A stretch of DNA of 64,000 nt from Tetranychus cinnabarinus (lineage: Eukaryota; Arthropoda; Arachnida; Trombidiformes; Tetranychidae). Location: NCBI GenBank assembly GCA_022266195.1, contig WHVY01000003.1:11904001-11968000 (forward strand), given 5' to 3'. The notes under the pieces are model-generated. The model searched no databases and was not told the origin of the DNA. It saw nothing but the letters and a program-made list of their open reading frames with translations. How positions within the stretch are numbered: the stretch's first letter is position 1; each line of letters opens with the position of its first letter. Position numbers and translations under genes: made by a program. Below are positions 61,301 through 64,000 of the stretch, one piece after another.

Positions 61301-63418
61301 TTGAACTGAACTTGATCGGTTAACATTGCTGGAGTTAGCAATGTTTGATGAGCTGACTTTGCTATTAACTGAGCTTAGAGCATCTGATACCTTTGAAACT
61401 TTGTTTGAGAAAGCTTGGTTGTTGACAGAATTCCGAACATCGCTTGATCGGCTAACGTTGTTTGAGTAAGCTCGATTGTTGGATGAAGCTTGATTATTAA
61501 CTGAGCTTCGGGCATCTGATATCTTTGAAACATTGTTTGAGTAAACTTGGTTGTTAACTGATGATTTGACATCAGATTTTACGACCTTGTTTGAATTAGT
61601 TGCTGAGTTTTGAACATTGCTTGATCGGTTAACGTTGTTTGAGTTTGCAACATTTGATGAAGAAGTTTGCTTATTGACTGAGCTTGAGACATTAATTGAT
61701 CGGTTAACATTGCTGGAGTTAGCAACGTTTGATGAACTGGCCTTGTTATTAACTGAGCTTCGGACATCTGAGACCTTTGAAACATTGTTGGAGTAGGATT
61801 GGTTATTGGTTGATGCTTTGTTATTTACTGAGTTTTGAACTGAACTTGATCGGTTAACGTTGTTTGAGTTTGCAACGTTTGATGAGGAAGCTTGCTTATT
61901 GACTGAGCTCTTGACATTGCTTGATCGGTTAACATTGTTACTATTGGCAACATTTGATGATGAAGCTTGGTTCTTAACTGAGCTTCGGATATCAGAAGAT
62001 CGGACAACATTGTTTGAAGATTGTTTATCGACTGATGACTTAACATTTGAGTTCTGTGAAACGTTAGATGATGACTTAACGTCTGACTTGTTGGAGTTGG
62101 AAACGGTTGTTGAGGAAGCTTGATTGTTTACTGATGATCGAACGTCCGAAACTTTGTTACTGTTTGATACATTGGTTGAGCTTTTTGTGTTTGATGATCG
62201 GTTGTCAACAGATTTGTTGTCTACTGATCGAACATCATTTTGAACATTAACTGAGTTAATATTGTTGATTCGGTTAATTCTATTAATTCGGTTGATTTCA
62301 TTGATTTCATTTTCGTAGTTGCTTGATCGTCGGTTTTTTGATTCGTTAGATGAGACATCTTCATTTGAACTGTGGCTTCGAGTTACTCGCCGATTATTTT
62401 CTGATCGATTGTTGGATGAGTTAGCGGAAGATGAAGATTCGCTTGATGATCGCCGAGCAGCTCGGTATCGTCTGAAAGCTTCATTTCGGGCAAGGAATTC
62501 GCTTCGGTCAAAGGATGATCGTCGGTTGTCTACAGAGTTGTTTGAGTTCTCTGATGAAGATGAAGATCGAGTAGCTGAAGAGTCTGAGTTGGATGATCGT
62601 GAGTCAAAGCTGCTTCGTCGTGAGCCTCTTCGACCAAATCGGTATCGCCTTTCTTCGTTTTCTTCGTCATCTTCTTCATCATTATCAAATCGTGATCGTC
62701 TGAATGATCCTCGAGCAATTCGTCCCCATCGACTTTCAGGTCCATTACCACCAAGAACAATGACAACAACCTTGTCATTACAGCCAGTAAGGGAAGCGAG
62801 TGCATTGCAAGGAGCATGTCGGTGTGGTCTTCGTGGAGCAAAAGATCCAACTGAGAAGTCATCATCGTCATCGTCATTGTCGCTGCTACCAACAGTAGTT
62901 GAGGAACCAGTGGAGTCAGAAGAGCCAGAGTTTGATGTGGTTGCGGTTTGAGATTGGGATGAACCAGAGGTGGTTGAACCTCCAATAGTTATAGGTGGGC
63001 TTGTAGTGATAGGAGCTACGGTAATGATTGATGAAAGGTCTGGAGTTGTTGATGAACCCTGGACAGAAGAAGATTGTGATGATTGGGAGGAGGAAGAACC
63101 AGATTGTCCATTAGAAAGGACAGAGACACCAGAGACATCGAGTAAACCAGCGTTTGATGAATCAGCTGATGTGGCTCGACTAATGCTGACTAAAGGAGCT
63201 CCACCATTGACTGAAGTTCGACTTTCAGAGGTCTTGATTAGAACACCATTGGGACCAGTTGAAGATGAACTTGATTCGTATTTAGCCAAAGATTGAGTAT
63301 TAACGCCATTAACAGAGGATCCAGTTGAGTAAGATGATTGTCCGAGACCGGGAATAGTGTAACCATTAAGGGTACCAACAGTAGCTAGGAGGAAAACGGT
63401 TAAAACAAAAGTATTCAT
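58340..63418 (-). CDS. Large secreted Ser/Asn-rich repeat protein, silk (fibroin)-like candidate
   Basis: Single uninterrupted frame of 1,692 residues from ATG 63418; the frame extends upstream only to a non-ATG codon. Signal peptide MNTFVLTVFLLATVGTLNG, then a Ser/Thr/Gly-rich segment to about 190 with an acidic DDDDDDD run. Next come a compact block near 200-225 holding two cysteines (PCNALASLTGCNDKVVVIVL), an Arg/Ser-rich segment (about 230-370) and an NRINRINRI run. About 1,100 residues then alternate two modules: SSVNNQASSSNVANSNNVNR-like and SVNNQAYSNNVSKVSDVR-like. The C-terminus has five GLVGNVLGTATGLLGGGSGS modules separated by SSSYSSSSGSGN spacers. Signal peptide, repeat structure, serine and asparagine richness and hydrophobic Gly-rich ends resemble arthropod silk or glue proteins, and spider-mite fibroins are known to be serine-rich. 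Silk function is inference; a cuticular or eggshell matrix protein is the main alternative. Confidence 0.85.
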   Translation of the reverse strand: MNTFVLTVFLLATVGTLNGYTIPGLGQSSYSTGSSVNGVNTQSLAKYESSSSSTGPNGVLIKTSESRTSVNGGAPLVSISRATSADSSNAGLLDVSGVSVLSNGQSGSSSSQSSQSSSVQGSSTTPDLSSIITVAPITTSPPITIGGSTTSGSSQSQTATTSNSGSSDSTGSSTTVGSSDNDDDDDDFSVGSFAPRRPHRHAPCNALASLTGCNDKVVVIVLGGNGPESRWGRIARGSFRRSRFDNDEEDDEENEERRYRFGRRGSRRSSFDSRSSNSDSSATRSSSSSENSNNSVDNRRSSFDRSEFLARNEAFRRYRAARRSSSESSSSANSSNNRSENNRRVTRSHSSNEDVSSNESKNRRSSNYENEINEINRINRINRINNINSVNVQNDVRSVDNKSVDNRSSNTKSSTNVSNSNKVSDVRSSVNNQASSTTVSNSNKSDVKSSSNVSQNSNVKSSVDKQSSNNVVRSSDIRSSVKNQASSSNVANSNNVNRSSNVKSSVNKQASSSNVANSNNVNRSSSVQNSVNNKASTNNQSYSNNVSKVSDVRSSVNNKASSSNVANSSNVNRSINVSSSVNKQTSSSNVANSNNVNRSSNVQNSATNSNKVVKSDVKSSVNNQVYSNNVSKISDARSSVNNQASSNNRAYSNNVSRSSDVRNSVNNQAFSNKVSKVSDALSSVNSKVSSSNIANSSNVNRSSSVQNSVNNKASTNNQSYSNNVSKVSDVRSSVNNKASSSNVANSNNVNRASNVQNSVNNQAYSNNVASASNVRSSVDNQALLSNVANTLKAIRSSNVLNSVNNQASSVNVANSNTRSSSVNNKATSTNNQAYSNNVSKISDVRNSVNNEAYSSNVANSNNVSKVSDVRSSVNNQASSSNVANSNNVSRSSNVQSSVNNSVNSNKVEKSSDVKSSVNNQAYSNNVSKVSDTRSSVNNRASSVNVANTSNINRASNVQNSVNNQAYSNNVASLSNVRSSVDNQALLSNVANTLKAIRSSNVLNSVNNQASSVNVANSNTRSSSVNNKASINNQGYSNNVSKVSDVRSSVNNQASSSNVANSSNINRSNNVQNSAYSNKVVKSSDVKSSVNNQAYSNNVSKVSDARSSVNNQASSSNVANTSNFNRASNVQNSVNNQAYSNNVSKISDVRNSVNNKASSSNVANSSNVSRSSNVQNSVNNSANSNKVVKSDVKSSVNNQVYSNNVSKVSDARSSVDNQAFSSNVANSNNVVKSSVNNRASSVNVANTSNINRSSNVQNSVNNQAYSNNVSKISDVRNLVNNQAYSSNVANSNNVSKVSDVRSSVNNQASSSNVANSDNVNRSNFVQNSINNQAFSNKVARSADFRSSVDNQSFNKNVVNSNSISQSNSNIQNSVNNEFSSNKFARSLSDIRNSESYLNSHSSDIRNSVNNLASSKFVSQVANSNIANSVNKAFSSSDVRNSLNAVNNQFSSNSLNQFSDIRNNHAASSYQNSVNKQSNFDASHSFQSSNSALKQVNGLATTLTSTAGDLTSSVTDSASGLIKTVTGSSGNSGLVGNVLNTATGLLGGSGSGSSSYSSSSGSGNGLVGNVLGTATGLIGGGSGSRSSSSSYSSSSSSGNGLVGNVLGGLLGGSGSGSSSFSSSSGSGNGLVGNVLGTATGLLGGGSGSGASSSSYSSSSNSGKGLVGNVLGTATGLLGGGSGSSSNGGLLGILG
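60345..61170 (-). repeat. Higher-order tandem repeat inside the silk-like gene (603-bp period)
   Basis: The stretches 60345-60570 and 60948-61170 are nearly identical at DNA level and offset by 603 bases (201 codons). Both encode the otherwise unique DNQALLSNVANTLKAIRSSN segment followed by VLNSVNNQASSVNVANSNTR (read in the minus direction). Confidence 0.85.
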
Positions 63419-63570
63419 TGTTGTTAAATTGACTAGCTTTAACAAAGTAAATTGGTGAGTTAATTGATAAATAACAGAGTATAATAACTTTTTTAAAATT
63501 CAATTTGGAGACTCTATTGCTCTATTAAATCACAATGAATGATATGGTTCTAGTAGGGTTAAGAGGATCC

Positions 63571-63578
63571 TTTATATA
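63571..63578 (-). promoter_or_regulatory. TATA box of the silk-like gene
   Basis: TATATAAA in minus-strand sense (inside GGGTATATAAAGGATCC), about 155 bases upstream of the start codon. This allows a 5' UTR of roughly 120-130 bases. A strong TATA box fits a highly expressed tissue-specific structural gene. Confidence 0.6.
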
Positions 63579-64000
63579 CCCATAGATTCGAGATCGAGAT
63601 TGGCATCGACGTCGTAGAAGGGTCATTAATTATCTCAATCTGTTGCCTCTGACACTTATTAATACTTATTATGTACAATGTTAAATATGACGTTAACAAT
63701 AATTGTCAGTAAACAGTAATCGACATTTAGCAAAAAAGTATTCCCTTTCAATTTAGTTTCATTATTGCACCTTGCCAATTATTGTGCCTAAACTTTGACT
63801 TAACAAACACCTAATCAATATTAAATTGTCCAAATCAAAGAATTGAATCTAAACATGTTTATTAAATGTGTTTTTACATCTGCAAAAATTTTTTTGGCTT
63901 TTTGTGGTAAAGTCGAAAAAATGGCGTAGACAAGGTTAAACATGAAGTCCTGCGATTGTCTGAAGATGACATTTAAAAGTAAATGATTAATTTGACTAAT
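63579..64000. other. Upstream flank of the silk-like gene
   Basis: AT-rich; no further gene seen before the right edge. Confidence 0.45.

Noticed and set aside
58515..63296. Many plus-strand ORFs (66-210 codons) opposite the silk-like gene
   Set aside because: They are antisense shadows of a repetitive, biased-codon CDS. Their Leu/Thr/Asp/Glu-rich repeats mirror the Ser/Asn repeats and they lack starts with context, signal peptides or domains.

Overview
The window is AT-rich eukaryotic DNA with short GT-AG introns, long non-coding stretches and many (ATC)n and (CT)n simple repeats. The gene set (a divergent insect-type gustatory receptor, a GRL101-like leucine-rich-repeat GPCR, a BTB factor of the arthropod type, a secreted Ser/Asn-rich repeat protein of silk-like composition) suggests an arthropod, most likely an acariform mite such as a spider mite. 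That placement is inference; no species marker was read.

Layout from left to right. The 5' end of a BTB-domain gene runs off the left edge (1-160, minus). A four-exon gustatory receptor follows at 2736-4196 (plus). From 4.2 to 14.7 kb I see no convincing gene, but there is a large inverted duplication whose arms (about 5.65-7.58 kb and 13.38-14.27 kb) face each other across 5.8 kb. At 14886-20517 (minus) four small in-phase exons rebuild a MARVEL-like four-pass membrane protein; every exon is short, so it is easily missed. A 52-residue single-pass membrane ORF starts 19 bases after its stop codon. Next on the minus strand are a lysosomal-type beta-hexosaminidase (23706-25645), a one-pass LRR surface protein (27324-29324), a 1,391-residue GRL101-like receptor (32894-37507) and a TWIK-like two-pore K+ channel (43799-45817). 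On the plus strand is the intronless elongation factor ELL (48530-51277). On the minus strand is a 1,692-residue secreted repeat protein (58340-63418) with a TATA box and a poly(A) signal.

Mobile and repeated DNA. A direct duplication of about 3 kb (copy 1 29.7-32.5 kb, copy 2 38.9-42.5 kb) flanks the GRL101-like receptor and carries decayed exon-like segments. Copy 2 has a 326-bp MITE with TA target duplication, and copy 1 preserves the matching empty site. A second MITE with perfect 26-bp terminal repeats lies at 56445-56706.

Nothing indicates that the genes form one pathway: they are a mixture of sensory or signalling membrane proteins (Gr, LRR protein, LGR, K2P, MARVEL), two enzyme/transcription genes and one structural secreted protein. 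The most interesting items are the kinase-like cytoplasmic tail of the GRL101-like receptor, the split MARVEL gene with its trailing micro-ORF, the 201-codon higher-order repeat in the silk-like protein, and the duplicated block with its dated MITE insertion.
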